The notes beneath the pieces are model-generated. The model searched no databases. It was given only the letters and a program-made list of their open reading frames with translations, and was not told the DNA's origin. A DNA stretch of 18,633 nucleotides from contig ML210443.1 in the NCBI GenBank assembly GCA_004369085.1, positions 8,626 through 27,258 on the forward strand, read 5' to 3'. The position numbers and the translations under genes are program-made. Origin of the DNA: Coprinopsis marcescibilis (lineage: Eukaryota; Basidiomycota; Agaricomycetes; Agaricales; Psathyrellaceae). Numbering within the stretch: position 1 is the stretch's first letter; every line of letters begins with the position of its first letter. This document shows, one piece after another, positions 17,413-18,633 of this stretch.

Positions 17413-17600
17413 CTCAACCACGCAGCTTATATCGCATTTCGAGCGATATCGACTCATTCCCCATGCAGCAGTCATCACTCTCCAGTATCTCAATCCCGCC
17501 CGGCCCAGCCCCATCCATCCTAGCGCCATCTTTATCAGACCATCGAAGATGACTGAACCTCGACCAAGTTCCACGCCACCCACTTTTCACTTTCAGATCC
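17413..17600 (+). repeat. ACCACGCAGCTT leader repeat, copy C
   Basis: Contains the inverted repeat ATATCG-n9-CGATAT (17429-17449), GCAGCAGTCATCAC, CATCTTTATCAGACCATCG and CTTTCAGATCCCGGG. A 56-codon ORF starts at ATG 17550 just after it (TFHFQIPGHKC) but has no recognised family. Confidence 0.6.
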
Positions 17601-17835
17601 CGGGACACAAATGCAGGAATAATCAAAAGCGAGAAACCAAAGGAGCCATCGACACACCTTATCACCTTGTCTCTAATGGCAACGCCGTACGCTACCCAGT
17701 GCCCTGTTCAGTACCCTAACAAAGCTCGCCCGCATCATCGGTTCGTGGCCGTCGAGGAAGCTCCCCTTTTCCCGATTTCCGTTTAGCAGCGATGGTTGGG
17801 TGTATACCCTTAGGCATCGAAGATGACACATATGG
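17601..17835 (+). pseudogene. Unknown plus-strand coding remnant (copy C)
   Basis: Pieces match the unit A remnant at 6328-6530 in shifted frames: ARPHHRFVAVE, then FSRFPFSSDGWVYTLRH. The block ends in GGTCCCTAGATCTGC, aligned with AGACCTTAAATCCAC of unit A, directly before the TPR fragment begins. Confidence 0.35.
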
Positions 17836-17836
17836 T

Positions 17837-18418
17837 CCCTAGATCTGCATAGTCAGGTGCAGGCGCGCAAAGGAATGCGTGGACATCTGCCGTGCGCTTA
17901 CAGCCCGCGATTGCGCCACGTATGAATCTCTTTTGGCAGGTGCATTGAATAGCCTAGCGTGGCACCTTGCTCAAATTCCCGGTCGAAAACCCGAAGCTCT
18001 TACGCCAGCAGAAGAGTCGGTCAATATATCACGCCGACTGGCCCTGGAGGACCCAAAATCATTTTCAAATGATCTTGCAGCGTCGTTGGACACGATAGCA
18101 TACTCTCTCAACCATTGCGGGCGCTATGGGGACGCCCTTCCGCCTGCTCTGGAGGGCCTAGAATTTTACCGCAAGGCAACCGAAGGGGAGGCATACGAGA
18201 TCTCTGACCGCCAGTCTAGTTCGCTTCACAAAACCTACGCCGAATCACTTGTCGGCCTCGGTCGCGACGATGAAGCCAGCGTCTCTCTCAAGAGCGCGAT
18301 CATCATATACGAGCGCCTTATGTCAGCGGAGCCTGAGGACGCATCGTACAGTCTGGACCTGGAGAAATGTCTCCAGTTGTTGGAGAGACTCTCGGGTGGC
18401 TCAACGACTTCCAAATGA
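17837..18418 (+). CDS. TPR-repeat protein, C-terminal fragment
   Basis: Open from 17837 (after TAG) to TGA 18416-18418. It has about three TPR-like helical pairs with the same 46-residue style as the NACHT-TPR gene: LAGALNSLAWHLAQIPGRKP, LAASLDTIAYSLNHCGRYGD and TYAESLVGLGRDDEASVSLK. They are preceded by half a repeat (AKECVDICRALTARD). The C-terminus ends QLLERLSGGSTTSK. There is no credible start codon. A GTCAG acceptor just upstream (about 17855) could open a 3' exon, but what lies upstream is the unknown remnant, not a NACHT. It is not a copy of the 11311-12897 array, because the tails differ. Probably the 3' end of another NACHT-TPR gene. Confidence 0.65.
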
Positions 18419-18633
18419 TTCGGATTGTTCTATGTACCTACCTTTTCAATTATGTATACCAGCCGAAACAAAATGTACCAAGAATTTATCATGTATGACT
18501 ATATGTATCATTTTCCTTTTGCACCTTGCACTGTCAAATTGGCTGTGCTCCCAGCCTTCAGACAAAGGTCACTGCGAAGAAAACCTTTGGTATATTCGAA
18601 TATGAAGTTATGTTTCGTGAAGGAGACGATCAT

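Larger units (their letters stand above)
14106..17870. repeat. Composite duplicated unit C
   Basis: Order: NACHT 5' end (shared with the NACHT-TPR gene), CT tract, gene X, proline-rich/FKRR block, kinase remnant, leader repeat, unknown remnant. The COG3 body between gene X and the proline-rich block is deleted. Confidence 0.65.

Overview
The window looks like nuclear DNA of a filamentous basidiomycete, most likely an Agaricomycete. It is eukaryotic: the recognisable genes are interrupted by very short spliceosomal introns (48-67 bp, GTRNGT donors, YAG acceptors, some with CTNAY branch sites), and the gene content fits fungi: STAND/NACHT NTPases with TPR arrays (fungal NLR-like proteins) and a Golgi-tethering subunit, COG3. 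The exact genus cannot be read from the sequence. No bacterial operons, CRISPR array, rRNA or convincing tRNA was seen.

The best-preserved gene is a NACHT-TPR protein on the minus strand (11311-14587): an N-terminal segment with one 51-bp intron, a NACHT domain with intact Walker A and B and sensor-1 motifs, then 11 TPR-like repeats of about 46 residues. Its NACHT and TPR halves lie in different frames and meet at an A4 run (12889-12892), so the gene carries either a 1-nt frameshift or a very short 37-nt intron. A second NACHT copy is cut by the left edge (1-485), about 94% identical in the shared exon, with mostly synonymous differences. A third, 5'-truncated and multiply frameshifted NACHT lies on the plus strand (about 7095-8075). 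A separate TPR C-terminus lies at the right edge (17840-18418, plus).

Most of the rest is a decayed composite unit present about three times. Reading left to right, with most coding on the minus strand, the unit is: NACHT 5' end with its CT-rich promoter; unknown gene X; COG3; a proline-rich TRSYSP segment plus FKRRSSxSD box; a kinase-like N-lobe; a leader repeat starting at an ACCACGCAGCTTATATC element; and an unknown plus-strand coding remnant. Unit A (1-6730) has nearly all parts. Unit B (9233-10990) has a heavily deleted COG3, the FKRR box and two leader repeats, and is followed by the NACHT-TPR gene. Unit C (14106-17870) starts inside that same NACHT gene, has lost the COG3 body, and ends at the TPR fragment.

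COG3 was recognised in unit A by reading all three minus frames between 4135 and 1846. Five introns keep canonical ends, so the copy arose by DNA-level duplication, not retroposition. It carries several frameshifts, stops and an internal deletion of roughly 110 codons, and cannot encode a working protein. Between units A and B (6730-9230) lie the plus-strand NACHT remnant, a short helical 3' gene end with in-frame stops, and a Cys/His-rich fragment.

Overall the region looks like a birth-and-death cluster of fungal NLR genes that has repeatedly copied a neighbouring housekeeping gene segment with it. Gene names rest on motif and family recognition by eye; no alignment or database search was run.
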